A stretch of 64,000 nucleotides of DNA from Candidatus Planktophila versatilis (GTDB lineage Bacteria > Actinomycetota > Actinomycetes > Nanopelagicales > Nanopelagicaceae). A model generated the notes under the pieces. The model was given only the letters and a program-made list of their open reading frames with translations. It did no database searches and was not told the DNA's origin. The stretch lies in contig NZ_CP016778.1 in assembly GCF_002288265.1 (NCBI RefSeq), positions 992,001 to 1,056,000 of the forward strand, in the 5' to 3' direction. The number at the start of each line of letters is the position of its first letter. Position 1 is the stretch's first letter. Positions 37,722 to 46,122 of this stretch are shown in pieces. The position numbers and the translations under genes were made by a program.

Positions 37722-38480
37722 TTATGCAAATCGGCAGCTCAGGCCGCCGTCAACGATCCAATCTGCCCCGTTCACAAATGAGGCATCATCGGAGAGAAGG
37801 AAGGTAACAACCTTTGCGATCTCTGATGTCTGTGCCATGCGAGCCATTGGTTGCACCGCCATTGATTCGGCCTTCTTTTCAGGCAGCATTTCAAACCACG
37901 ACAGCAGTAACGGGGTGAGGGTGTACCCAGGTGAGACCGCATTGGTGCGGATCTGGTGGATGCCTTCATCAAGTGCCAAGTTGCGGGTCAAACCAATGAC
38001 GCCTGACTTTGCAGCTGCATATGGGAAATACTTTGGGTAGGTCATGCGCGCATGGATTGATGCAATATTAACAATCGCACCCTTCTTAGCTGCTCGCATT
38101 GAAGGTAATACTAATTTTGCAGTATGCCAGACGCTCTTTAAATCTACATCAAAGAATTTGTTCCACTCTTCATCGGTCATTTCAACTGCATCTGCATTTG
38201 AATTCACACCTGCGTTATTGACTAAGCCTGTAATTGGACCGAGCTCTTTTACAATCGCATCATGGGCCGTCTTAAGTGAATCAAACTTACCCACATCTGC
38301 TTGATGGAACATCACTTTAAATCCTTGCGCCGTCAATTCGGCTGCATAGGCTTCACCGGCTGGGACTACGATGTCACAGAACGAGACTCGAGCTCCTTGT
38401 TGAACAGCATCTAAAACAATTGCTGCACCAATTCCAGATGCTCCACCTGTGACAAAAACATGTTCATTTTGAAGTTTCAT
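37722..38480 (-). CDS. Short-chain dehydrogenase/reductase
   Basis: The 252-residue classical SDR is started at ATG 38480 (MKLQNEHVFVTGG; GGTGAAAG RBS). It has the cofactor motif TGGASGIG, NNAG in LVNNAGVN, and the catalytic Tyr-x3-Lys as YAAAK in FPYAAAKSG. The acidic residue after the second strand (FCDIV) suggests NAD preference. It lies 5 bases after the galactonate-dehydratase-like gene and is probably a sugar or sugar-alcohol dehydrogenase of the same pathway; the substrate is not determined. Confidence 0.9.
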   Translation of the reverse strand: MKLQNEHVFVTGGASGIGAAIVLDAVQQGARVSFCDIVVPAGEAYAAELTAQGFKVMFHQADVGKFDSLKTAHDAIVKELGPITGLVNNAGVNSNADAVEMTDEEWNKFFDVDLKSVWHTAKLVLPSMRAAKKGAIVNIASIHARMTYPKYFPYAAAKSGVIGLTRNLALDEGIHQIRTNAVSPGYTLTPLLLSWFEMLPEKKAESMAVQPMARMAQTSEIAKVVTFLLSDDASFVNGADWIVDGGLSCRFA

Positions 38481-38485
38481 TTCTT

Positions 38486-39649
38486 TCACCAATCTGCTAC
38501 TGAGCCGTCGTTGTGGAACCATTGAACCGGAATACCCGATACAAATGGGTGTTTCGCTGCTTCTTTTTCATCCATCTCAACGCCGATTCCCGGTGCAGTC
38601 GGTGGATAAATATGACCATCTTTGATTTCTGGGACGCCAGAAAATACTTCTGAACGCCAAGAAACATCCGAGCGCATCACTTCTTGAATGAGGAAGTTCG
38701 GTGTAGTCAGGCCAAGATGTACGTTGACCATAGTTGCAATAGGGCCAAGTGGGTTATGTGGCGCCATCGTAACTCCGTATGTGTCACAGAGCGCTGAAAT
38801 CTTTCGTAGCTCTGTAATGCCACCTGCATGACACACATCCGGTTGAGCGACATCAATAAGACCATCCTCGAGGAGCGGCAGGAAATCCTCACGGTGAAGC
38901 AGGCGTTCACCTGTGGCAAGCGGAACAGTGATCTTTGCTCGAGCCCGCTTCAGCGCTTCATGTTGATCGGGTGGAACAATTTCTTCGAGAAAGAGTGGCT
39001 TATAAGGAGCTAAAACCTCAGCGAATTGAATCGCCATCGCGGCAGTTGTTCGTCCGTGGAAATCAATCATGATGTCTACATCTGGTCCAGCAGCACGTCT
39101 GGCTGATTCCATCAACTCTCCTGCATGGCGAAGTTTTTGTGCATCTCCAAGCGGTGCCGATTGCGGAACCGCAAGAATTTTCACTGCGGTAAATCCATCT
39201 TTGATGCTCTGCTTCATCTTATCTTCAAAGGAAGAGACACTGTCAGAGTTATAAACGGCATCAGAATTTCCACCACCAAGGTGGTCATACATGCGTACTC
39301 GATCTCGGGCTAAGCCACCAAGAATGCGCCACAGTGGAACGTTTAAATCTTTTGCCGAAATATCCCATAGCGCTTGATCAATTCCGCTTATTGCAGACAT
39401 TGTCACGGCTCCACCTTTAAAAAATGGGTGCCGGTAAAGAATCTGCCAATTGCGCTCGATTTCACGTGGGTCGCGGCCGACAAGTAGCGGCGCTAAATCT
39501 TCTACCGCACCAACGACCGCTTGTGTTTGAAACTCCAGAGTAGCTTCACCAATTCCAATAAGTCCTGCGACATCTGTATATACCCGGACAACAACCCAAT
39601 TGCGCATCTTGGCATTGACGACAGTTGTTGTTATTTTAGTTATCTTCAT
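38486..39649 (-). CDS. Mandelate racemase/muconate-lactonizing family dehydratase, galactonate dehydratase-like
   Basis: The 387-residue enolase-superfamily enzyme has an N-terminal capping domain and a TIM barrel with the residues expected of D-galactonate dehydratase (DgoD): MIDFHGR (metal Asp and catalytic His), LFLEEIVPP and ATGERLLHR (metal Glu pair) and the catalytic APHNPLGP. It would dehydrate an aldonate to a 2-keto-3-deoxy sugar acid for the kinase and aldolase that follow. The exact sugar acid is inferred from motif similarity and neighbours. It overlaps the aldolase stop by 4 bases on its upstream side. Confidence 0.88.
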   Translation of the reverse strand: MKITKITTTVVNAKMRNWVVVRVYTDVAGLIGIGEATLEFQTQAVVGAVEDLAPLLVGRDPREIERNWQILYRHPFFKGGAVTMSAISGIDQALWDISAKDLNVPLWRILGGLARDRVRMYDHLGGGNSDAVYNSDSVSSFEDKMKQSIKDGFTAVKILAVPQSAPLGDAQKLRHAGELMESARRAAGPDVDIMIDFHGRTTAAMAIQFAEVLAPYKPLFLEEIVPPDQHEALKRARAKITVPLATGERLLHREDFLPLLEDGLIDVAQPDVCHAGGITELRKISALCDTYGVTMAPHNPLGPIATMVNVHLGLTTPNFLIQEVMRSDVSWRSEVFSGVPEIKDGHIYPPTAPGIGVEMDEKEAAKHPFVSGIPVQWFHNDGSVADW

Positions 39650-40266
39650 TTTTTACCCGATTTCACTCTCTTAATTTCAGCGATGAAAGCTGCAACCCTT
39701 GTAGGAATTTCTGGAATTCCGCCACCTAGTAAAGGTCCCCCGACTCCGAAGCCTAAAACACCTGCAGCAAACCAATCCTTAATGTTTTCTACACTTACTC
39801 CACCGGTAGCCAACCATTTGGCTTCTGGGAATGGATCTCGAACCGCCTTCAAATAGGCGGGGCCAAAGTGTGAGGCTGGAAAGAGTTTCAAAACTTTCGC
39901 ACCAGCCTGCAGCGCACGAGCCACATCGGTAGGCGTGGCAACACCTGGAACTGATAGAAGGTTGAGATCAAGAGTCTTCTTAATGACTGCAGCATCTGTA
40001 TGTGGTGAGAGAACAAATGTAGCTCCCGCCTTCTTTGCGCTAATGACATGTGCAGGGCTCATAGCTGTTCCAACTCCAACTGTGATTCCCTTGATGGCTG
40101 AGAATTCTTCAATCAGATCAAAGACATCGGGTGTTGTTGTCGTAAATTCAAAAGAGGTAATGCCTGCACTATGTAAGGCATGCGCCGCGCTCCTGCCTTC
40201 AGCCGATGTCTTAGTACGAATAATGGCAACTATAGAACTCTTCTCAAATTCCTCTAGTGCGCTCAT
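39646..40266 (-). CDS. 2-dehydro-3-deoxy-6-phosphogalactonate/gluconate aldolase (DgoA/Eda family)
   Basis: The 206-residue class I aldolase is started at ATG 40266. It has Glu in SFEFTTTTPD (about E40) and the Schiff-base Lys in VLKLFPASHFGPAYLKA. The FGPxYxKA segment and the lack of Arg after the Glu motif resemble E. coli DgoA (KDPGal aldolase) more than Eda, which has TLRT there. It would cleave a phosphorylated 2-keto-3-deoxy sugar acid into pyruvate and glyceraldehyde-3-phosphate. Both ends overlap neighbours by 4 bases. Confidence 0.88.
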   Translation of the reverse strand: MSALEEFEKSSIVAIIRTKTSAEGRSAAHALHSAGITSFEFTTTTPDVFDLIEEFSAIKGITVGVGTAMSPAHVISAKKAGATFVLSPHTDAAVIKKTLDLNLLSVPGVATPTDVARALQAGAKVLKLFPASHFGPAYLKAVRDPFPEAKWLATGGVSVENIKDWFAAGVLGFGVGGPLLGGGIPEIPTRVAAFIAEIKRVKSGKK

Positions 40267-41201
40267 GAACTCTTTACCAATCTCTGAGAGATGACACCTG
40301 ATGTGCCAAATGGAAGACCTGTCCAGTCCCCCAAGTGTGATGCAACGAGTGCGCCACATGTACTTCCTTGCAAAATTGATTCTCGCATTGAAAGTCCACC
40401 TAAAATTCCAGAAATCGTACCTCCCACAAAAGCATCCCCAGAACCAACAGGATCCACAGTTTCTACAACTTCTGGGGATATGTCGAACCTTTCGCCATTG
40501 TGCAGCACGCGCATTTTCTGATCACCCGCAGTCATGATTGCTGTTTTTGCACCCGCAGCACCAGCTAGTCGAAGATTTTCTTCCGGGTCGCTACTTCCCC
40601 AGACCACGGCGTATTCGTCCACGCCACCGATAACGAGTTCAACATCATGAATGAGTGAATGAAGTGCCTGAGCAGCCTGCGATTCACTCCATAGTTTGCG
40701 GCGCAGATTGATATCAAAGCTAATTGGAATGTTGTTTTTGCGGGCTAAATCCATTGCCTTTGCAACTGCGCCAGCAGAACTTTCCGAGATTGCAACAGAT
40801 ATTCCAGTCATATGCACCCATCGAGCAGAGGCAATCTCTTCCTCTTTGATATCTGCCACAGAGATTGTTGAGCCGGCAGATGATTTACGAAGGTAGGTCA
40901 CATCTATCGGATTCTCTTTGCCACGATTACGCACCAGTGCAGGGGTATAAGACTCAACGGTTTTAATCCCATCAAGACTCAGTCCCTCACTTTTCAGTTT
41001 CGCAAGAATATTCTTTCCCAGCTGATCGGCTCCGAGCCGCGAAATCAAAGTTGCACGCAGCCCAAGGCGCGTCACCGCAACTGCAACATTTACTTCGGCG
41101 CCGGCAACAGATAACTCAAATTTTGCCGCTGTCGCTACGTCATCAGTATCAGTTGCAAGAAAGAGCCCCATCATTTCGCCCAGGGTATAGAGATCAGACA
41201 T
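40263..41201 (-). CDS. PfkB-family sugar kinase, 2-keto-3-deoxygluconate kinase-like
   Basis: The 312-residue ribokinase-fold enzyme is started at ATG 41201 (GAGGTG 7-8 bases before; the longer frame to 41240 lies inside the next gene). It begins YTLGEMMGLF, has SVAGAEVNVAVAVTRLG near the substrate site and the catalytic anion hole DPVGSGDAFVGG near residue 245. Between a dehydratase/aldolase pair it is most likely a 2-keto-3-deoxy-sugar-acid kinase. No DgoK-type kinase was seen in the window; a PfkB-type enzyme would do that step. It overlaps the DHDPS-like gene by 8 bases. Confidence 0.88.
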   Translation of the reverse strand: MSDLYTLGEMMGLFLATDTDDVATAAKFELSVAGAEVNVAVAVTRLGLRATLISRLGADQLGKNILAKLKSEGLSLDGIKTVESYTPALVRNRGKENPIDVTYLRKSSAGSTISVADIKEEEIASARWVHMTGISVAISESSAGAVAKAMDLARKNNIPISFDINLRRKLWSESQAAQALHSLIHDVELVIGGVDEYAVVWGSSDPEENLRLAGAAGAKTAIMTAGDQKMRVLHNGERFDISPEVVETVDPVGSGDAFVGGTISGILGGLSMRESILQGSTCGALVASHLGDWTGLPFGTSGVISQRLVKSS

Positions 41202-42096
41202 TTGTCTGCACCTCTTCAACAAGTGCGAGCATTTCTTCAATCTCTCTTAACGTATCTACATCAAGTGACACGGTCGGATTCCGACAGTAGTTCGTCTCAA
41301 TAATTCCACGCTTAAAAAGAACATCTTTCTCAGCAGCGATAAGTAAATCGAGATTTGATATCCATCGAGCGATATGCGGGATAAACCTATCTAGCCGTGA
41401 ATCAAACTCCTTGTGATCACCTGCGAGCAATGCTCGCTCTGCCCAGAGATACAGATCAGTGAGACCACACCCCGGCTGAAGTCCGTCAGCACCTGCGGCA
41501 ACTCCCTCTTTCCAAAAGATTCCACCCCAGCCAATAAGAGTTCTGACTCGACCGTTAGTTAAGGAATTAACAGTCTTGATTGATTCTGTAGGTGGATTCG
41601 CTTCACATTTGATAATTTGCAGATTCTCATATTTATTTGCAAGATTCACAAGCCCTGAAACATCAGCCATTCCACCGGCTTGCGGAAGGTGTTGAATTAC
41701 CACTGGAATTTTGACCGACTTCAAAATAGATTCAAGATGAAAATCTATTTGCGCAGCAGTTGGCGCAAAGAATGTCGGTGGCAAAATATTGATGTAATCG
41801 ACACCCATTGCTTCATAGTCTTTTGCTCGAATTACTGCCAGCTCTGATGAGTGATCTGCCACCGTGGTAATGATCTTCAGATCTGAGCCAGCACGTTCGG
41901 TCAGCAGGATATCCAAGAGTTGATAACGCTCTGGGTCGGAGAGTTTTATATTCTCACTTGCCACCCCGAAGAACAGAGTGGATTTCGTTCCGATCTCGAT
42001 AATCCAACGGCAGAGCGCGCGAAAGCTTTCGTAATCGACTTCACCTTTTGTTGTGAAAGGAACAGATAAAACCGGGCAAACGCCTTTGATGCTCAC
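41194..42096 (-). CDS. Dihydrodipicolinate synthase-family aldolase/dehydratase, non-lysine-pathway type
   Basis: The 300-residue TIM-barrel protein has the Schiff-base Lys in LQIIKCEANPP (about K163). The usual catalytic Tyr in the LYNxP motif is replaced: the segment reads VIQHLPQAGG (Q135/H136). GFDG-like GADGLQPGCGL follows. With this substitution and the sugar-acid context it is unlikely to be DapA; a 2-keto-3-deoxy sugar-acid aldolase or dehydratase is more likely. It is 18 bases downstream of the permease gene. Confidence 0.82.
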   Translation of the reverse strand: MSIKGVCPVLSVPFTTKGEVDYESFRALCRWIIEIGTKSTLFFGVASENIKLSDPERYQLLDILLTERAGSDLKIITTVADHSSELAVIRAKDYEAMGVDYINILPPTFFAPTAAQIDFHLESILKSVKIPVVIQHLPQAGGMADVSGLVNLANKYENLQIIKCEANPPTESIKTVNSLTNGRVRTLIGWGGIFWKEGVAAGADGLQPGCGLTDLYLWAERALLAGDHKEFDSRLDRFIPHIARWISNLDLLIAAEKDVLFKRGIIETNYCRNPTVSLDVDTLREIEEMLALVEEVQTNV

Positions 42097-42114
42097 CCGG
42101 TCTTATCCTAATTA

Positions 42115-43119
42115 CTAGCGCTTGATTTTCTTAGAAATAACTGCCTGCATAATCACGGATAAAATGATTACTAGCCCAAAGAATACTTGGGTGTAAAAGG
42201 CGTTGATTCCAGAGGCAACAATTCCGGCATTGATAGCTCCGATAATGAATGAGCCAACAAATGTGCCAGTGACGGTTCCGATGCCACCGAATACAGAGGT
42301 GCCACCCAAGAACACTGATGCAATTGAGTTCATCAGAAGTCCTTCGCCTAGTGTTGGCCAGAAGTATGAAACCTCAAAGGATGCGACTAAGCCGGCAAAG
42401 GCCGCGAAGAATCCCATGATTGCAAAGGTACGTCTCTTCACTTGGTTGACATTCACACCCATCAATTGGGCAGATGTTTTATTGTCGCCAGTTAAGAAAA
42501 CATGCGCACCAAATTGAGTTCTATTGAGTACAAACCACAAAATGATTGTGGCTAGGACTGCCCACCAAAATTGATTTGCGATACCGAAAAAGGATCTACC
42601 TACAAGAAGGTTAGAGACGCCGGCTAGCTCCTTATCTGTAAGGCCAACTCCGGAGCCGTTCATCCAAGCAAGTTCGATTCCGCGGAATAGAAATCCAGTA
42701 CCAATAGTGATTACAAGTGACGGAATAGCAAAGTAAGTTACTAGCCAGCCATTGAAGTATCCAGAGAGAGTTCCGGCAATCAGTGCCCCTGCAAAGCCCA
42801 GCCAAATATTTCCCGTTCCTTGGTAAATTTTGGCAAATGTTGCTGTGGAGAGCGCCATCACGGCAGGGAAAGAAAGATCAATCTCTCCGGTAATAACAAT
42901 AAGTGTTAGTGGAATTGCCATCAGGGCAAAGAGTGGAGTACTCGAAGCGAAGGCCAAATAAATATCTTTAGAAGTAAATGCTTCGGAGGCTGTGACCACA
43001 AAAACGAGCCACATCGCAATTCCAACTCCCCAGATACCAAATTGCATTCCAAATCTGCGCCAAAATGATGGCGGACGGGCTGCGTTGTTCTTTACCTTTG
43101 AATCAGTTCTTTCGCTCAT
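42115..43119 (-). CDS. Sugar ABC transporter permease (RbsC/FrcC type)
   Basis: The 334-residue polytopic membrane protein has the ribose-permease family features: LIVITGEIDLSFPAVMALS, YFNGWLVTYFAIPSLVITIGTGFLFRG, and the C-terminal EGLLMNSIASVFLGGTSVFGGIGTVTGTFVG. A single permease gene with a single-domain ATPase implies homodimers of each in the complex. The N-terminus is predicted cytoplasmic, with a basic segment before the first helix. It follows the ATPase by 7 bases. Confidence 0.93.
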   Translation of the reverse strand: MSERTDSKVKNNAARPPSFWRRFGMQFGIWGVGIAMWLVFVVTASEAFTSKDIYLAFASSTPLFALMAIPLTLIVITGEIDLSFPAVMALSTATFAKIYQGTGNIWLGFAGALIAGTLSGYFNGWLVTYFAIPSLVITIGTGFLFRGIELAWMNGSGVGLTDKELAGVSNLLVGRSFFGIANQFWWAVLATIILWFVLNRTQFGAHVFLTGDNKTSAQLMGVNVNQVKRRTFAIMGFFAAFAGLVASFEVSYFWPTLGEGLLMNSIASVFLGGTSVFGGIGTVTGTFVGSFIIGAINAGIVASGINAFYTQVFFGLVIILSVIMQAVISKKIKR

Positions 43120-43126
43120 AATCTCA

Positions 43127-43897
43127 TTACTCCTTTATTGACCCGGTGCGAGCAACTCGATACATGCTCTCGATTAACTCATCCATTGTAATTTCACTCT
43201 TTTTATAGTTGCCGGCCACTTTGCCGCGATCGAGCACAATCATCCGGTCAACAGCCGGGTAGATATGGAAAATGTTGTGGTCAATAAAGATTGCCGAACG
43301 ACCAGATTTCTTGATGTTTTGAACAAAATCTAGCGTCTTCTTAGTTTCTGATAGAGACAAGCCTACTGTTGGCTCATCCAAAATCACGAGCTCGGCATCA
43401 AAATAAAGGGCTCTTGTGATTGCCACTCCTTGTTTTTCACCGCCGGACATAGTTAAGACTGCATTATCAGGATGCACTGCCGTTGATGTGAAACCCATGT
43501 GTTCGCTCATGAGGCGGGTTGCTTCGCTTCTCATTTTCTTAACGTCTAATCGACCAAATTTAGTTTTAATCTCTCTACCCATGAACATATTGCGCCAGAT
43601 AGGTTGTAGTTCACAGAGTGCGCGCTCTTGGTAGATTGTTTCAATTCCCAGGTCACGGGCCTTAGCCACGCTCCAGTCGGTTATCTTCTCGCCCTTAAAC
43701 CAAATCTCGCCGCCTTCATCTGGCTTGTGGAAACCCATAATTGTCTTAACTAGGGTTGATTTGCCAGCGCCATTATCGCCAAGTAGGCCAACAATCTCGC
43801 CAGGATAAATTTCTAGATCAACTCCAGATAGAGAGCGAACCTCGCCAAATGTTTTTGAAACATTTTTCAATTGAATTACTGGTGCACTACCGGACAT
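43127..43897 (-). CDS. Sugar ABC transporter ATP-binding protein, single domain (FrcA-like)
   Basis: The 256-residue ATPase is started at ATG 43897, preceded by AAGGGG; the frame is open to 43954 but runs through a strong hairpin. It has Walker A GDNGAGKST, signature MSGGEKQGVAITRAL, Walker B LVILDEPTVGLS and the His switch in FIDHNI. RbsA-type ATPases normally fuse two domains in about 500 residues; this one is a single domain as in FrcA of the fructose importer. It forms a BCA-ordered transporter with the binding protein and permease. Confidence 0.93.
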   Translation of the reverse strand: MSGSAPVIQLKNVSKTFGEVRSLSGVDLEIYPGEIVGLLGDNGAGKSTLVKTIMGFHKPDEGGEIWFKGEKITDWSVAKARDLGIETIYQERALCELQPIWRNMFMGREIKTKFGRLDVKKMRSEATRLMSEHMGFTSTAVHPDNAVLTMSGGEKQGVAITRALYFDAELVILDEPTVGLSLSETKKTLDFVQNIKKSGRSAIFIDHNIFHIYPAVDRMIVLDRGKVAGNYKKSEITMDELIESMYRVARTGSIKE

Positions 43898-43919
43898 ATG
43901 TCTGAACCCCTTCGAAAAG

Positions 43920-43956
43920 GTGTGTCGGTTGGGAATTACCTTCCCAACCGACACAC
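43920..43956 (-). terminator. Strong intercistronic stem-loop after the sugar-binding protein gene
   Basis: A perfect 16-bp stem (43920-43935 with 43941-43956) closes a 5-base loop between the binding-protein stop (43977) and the ATPase start (43897). On the minus strand it is followed by a short CTTTTC, so termination would be partial. Its likely role is to raise binding-protein mRNA above the rest of the transporter transcript. Confidence 0.75.
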
Positions 43957-43976
43957 ACTAATTTATCAGCTATTTA

Positions 43977-44996
43977 TTAGCGGATTTCTACCTTTGCAAG
44001 TGGTGCTACGACTGCAACGTTTGACTTATCAACGAATCCACCAGCTGTATTCACATCAAGACCTGAGAAACCAAACTTCTTGGTTAGACAGATTTGAAGG
44101 ATTGGTAGATATCCCTGTAAGAACGGTTGCTGATCGATTACGAGTTGTAGGAAGCCACTCTCGATAGCAGTTGTTGTTGCAGGAGATACGTCGAATCCAC
44201 CGAAGTAGACAGATCCTGCCTTCAAGTTTGCTGCCTTCATATATGTTGCTGCAGTAGCAGTTAAGCCACCGTGATCAGTAACAACAGCCTTCACATTAGG
44301 GTTCTTTGCCATGATTCCAGCAAATGTTGGACCGCCTGATGCAGGTGTTGTGTTGGTAGCTTGATCGATTTCCTGATAGATAACTTTAACCTTCAGTTTT
44401 TCGAAGCCATCAATTACACCAACTGTACGTTGACCGCGATCTCCGCCTTGACCCTTGAGGCCCCAAACGAATGCTGAGTCGCCAGCAGCAAGTTTTCCAC
44501 GCTTAACCATTTCTGATGCTAGATCTACTCCAGCTTTGTAGTTAACCGCACCGACATAGCCAAATCCCTGTGTTGAATACTGGGCTTGTAGATCTGTAAG
44601 TGATGTGTTCAATGTTGTGACGATGATGCCTTTCTTGAAAGACTCCTCGACTAGTGGCTTAGCAGCTTCTGGTCCCATGAAGCCGTACATTGCAATGCCG
44701 TTTGGCTTAGTTGCAATAGCTTCTTTCCACTGGGTTACCATTTTTGCAGGATCCCAATCTGAGAAGTAGTACTTCACTGTTGGGCCTAGATCTCTTTGAG
44801 CTTGGCGATAACCGTTATAAACGTTATTTGCAAAGACACCACCTTGTGGACCACCAGGGAATGCGGCGATCTTTACACCTTTGCACCACTGGCCTGTTGC
44901 TGCTGCGTTTGCAGATGTTGCACTATTAAACGCAACAAGTGAAGAAGCTGCAAAGACAAGTGCAACAAAGCCAACTTTAGCTTTCTTGATTGACAT
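43977..44996 (-). CDS. Sugar ABC transporter substrate-binding protein (periplasmic-binding-protein-like I, ribose/fructose type)
   Basis: The 339-residue protein has a Sec signal peptide (MSIKKAKVGF, hydrophobic core, likely cleavage after SANA) but no lipobox Cys. The mature part is a type-I two-lobe binding fold with GYRQAQRDLG near the start, KPNGIAMYGFMGPEAAKPLVE and VVTDHGGLTATAA. It starts at 44996 with a strong AGGAGG RBS. It heads the FrcBCA-like importer and the sugar-acid genes downstream. The ligand is unknown; in this context a hexose or aldonate is likely. Confidence 0.9.
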   Translation of the reverse strand: MSIKKAKVGFVALVFAASSLVAFNSATSANAAATGQWCKGVKIAAFPGGPQGGVFANNVYNGYRQAQRDLGPTVKYYFSDWDPAKMVTQWKEAIATKPNGIAMYGFMGPEAAKPLVEESFKKGIIVTTLNTSLTDLQAQYSTQGFGYVGAVNYKAGVDLASEMVKRGKLAAGDSAFVWGLKGQGGDRGQRTVGVIDGFEKLKVKVIYQEIDQATNTTPASGGPTFAGIMAKNPNVKAVVTDHGGLTATAATYMKAANLKAGSVYFGGFDVSPATTTAIESGFLQLVIDQQPFLQGYLPILQICLTKKFGFSGLDVNTAGGFVDKSNVAVVAPLAKVEIR

Positions 44997-45037
44997 TTAT
45001 TCCTCCTAGAGTTTGAATCGTGAATCGACCCGCCCCT

Positions 45038-45066
45038 TTTATACTTCATACTTAATGGAGAAACAA
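45038..45066 (-). promoter_or_regulatory. Promoter of the sugar importer / sugar-acid operon
   Basis: On the minus strand TTGTTT (45066-45061) and TATAAA (45043-45038) are spaced by exactly 17 bases and lie about 40 bases ahead of the binding-protein start. CCCCTT and AAGGGG flank the core as an inverted repeat (45033-45070), which might be an operator. The rest of the 243-base gap (44997-45239) shows nothing else that I can identify. Confidence 0.65.
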
Positions 45067-45239
45067 GGGGTTTGCATCACGGCTGAGTAACGATTAGATA
45101 ACTCCGCATAAAGCATCTTTAGGGCACTTCTGAGCGCACATTAATTGAGACTTATCGCTAAGAAAAAAAGAATGAATACCGCACCCCACTAGACAAACTC
45201 TTAGACCCTCCTGTAGGGCTTGCCTAGTACTCCTTACGG

Positions 45240-46004
45240 TTAATACGTTGCGCGCCCGCCTGAGATATCAAAGGTGAATCCTGTGGTGAAGGAACAAGCT
45301 GGTGATGCCATAAAGGCAATCATCTCAGCGACTTCTTCTGACTCCCCGATTCGACCCATCGGGATTCGAGAGATCATATATTTCATCGTATCTTCGGTTG
45401 TATTCTCGTTTATCGCTGTGCGAATTACCGCTGGGGCCAATGAGTTAATTACTACGCCAGATGCGGCAGCTTCCTTTGCTACACCTTTTACATAGCCAAT
45501 TAATCCAGCCTTTGCAGTGTTATATGGCGACATTCCAGGGTTGCCTTCTTTGCCTGCAATAGAAACTACTTGCACAATGCGCCCATACTTGCGCTCTTTC
45601 ATCAGTGGCATCACTGCTTGCGTAATCCAAATCGCACCAAAGAGATCGATTGTTAGTGGCTTGAGGAATTGTTCCCAGGTTATATCTTCTGTCTGCATTC
45701 CCGTTGGTCCCGTAATTCCACCGGCATTCACCACTGAATCAATTCGGCCGTGCTCTTTCTCAATAGCTTTAATCCTTTGACGTACATTTTCCTCAGAACC
45801 CAAATCAAAGATGTGATAAGCGGCGCTGGCGCCACTACTTTTTATCTCATCCACAACAGATTTCAAGCCAGTTTCGTTGACATCGAGTGCAATGACATGA
45901 GCACCACGGCGAGCAAGCAGAATAGCCGATGCTCGCCCGATGCCACTGGCAGCGCCAGTAACTACCGAGATCTGCCCAGCGAGTGATGTGAGGTCTTCGG
46001 TCAT
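45240..46004 (-). CDS. Short-chain dehydrogenase/reductase (glucose-1-dehydrogenase-like)
   Basis: The 254-residue SDR has cofactor motif TGAASGIG, VNAGG in place of the usual NNAG (SVVNAGGITGP), and catalytic Tyr-x3-Lys as YNTAK. ALDVN after the second strand suggests NAD. It diverges from the SMP-30 lactonase gene. A sugar dehydrogenase beside a lactonase would convert an aldose to an aldonic acid, entering the dehydratase pathway next door; this pairing is inferred. Confidence 0.9.
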   Translation of the reverse strand: MTEDLTSLAGQISVVTGAASGIGRASAILLARRGAHVIALDVNETGLKSVVDEIKSSGASAAYHIFDLGSEENVRQRIKAIEKEHGRIDSVVNAGGITGPTGMQTEDITWEQFLKPLTIDLFGAIWITQAVMPLMKERKYGRIVQVVSIAGKEGNPGMSPYNTAKAGLIGYVKGVAKEAAASGVVINSLAPAVIRTAINENTTEDTMKYMISRIPMGRIGESEEVAEMIAFMASPACSFTTGFTFDISGGRATY

Positions 46005-46122
46005 GATGAGCCCTTCGGTTTGGCGTAAAAAGTTTCATTCACCTATTGAGTATTTACGGCAATTTACACTAACTTGAATACAGTAGAAACCTTTTTGAGC
46101 GCTTATTTTAAGGGGCTGGCAG

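Noticed and set aside
41194-42096. dapA of lysine synthesis
   Set aside because: The LYNxP tyrosine motif is missing and the neighbours are sugar-acid genes.
45205-45225. Small hairpin CCCTCCTGTAGGG as terminator of the SDR at 45240
   Set aside because: The stem is only 4-5 bp and has no convincing U-tract.
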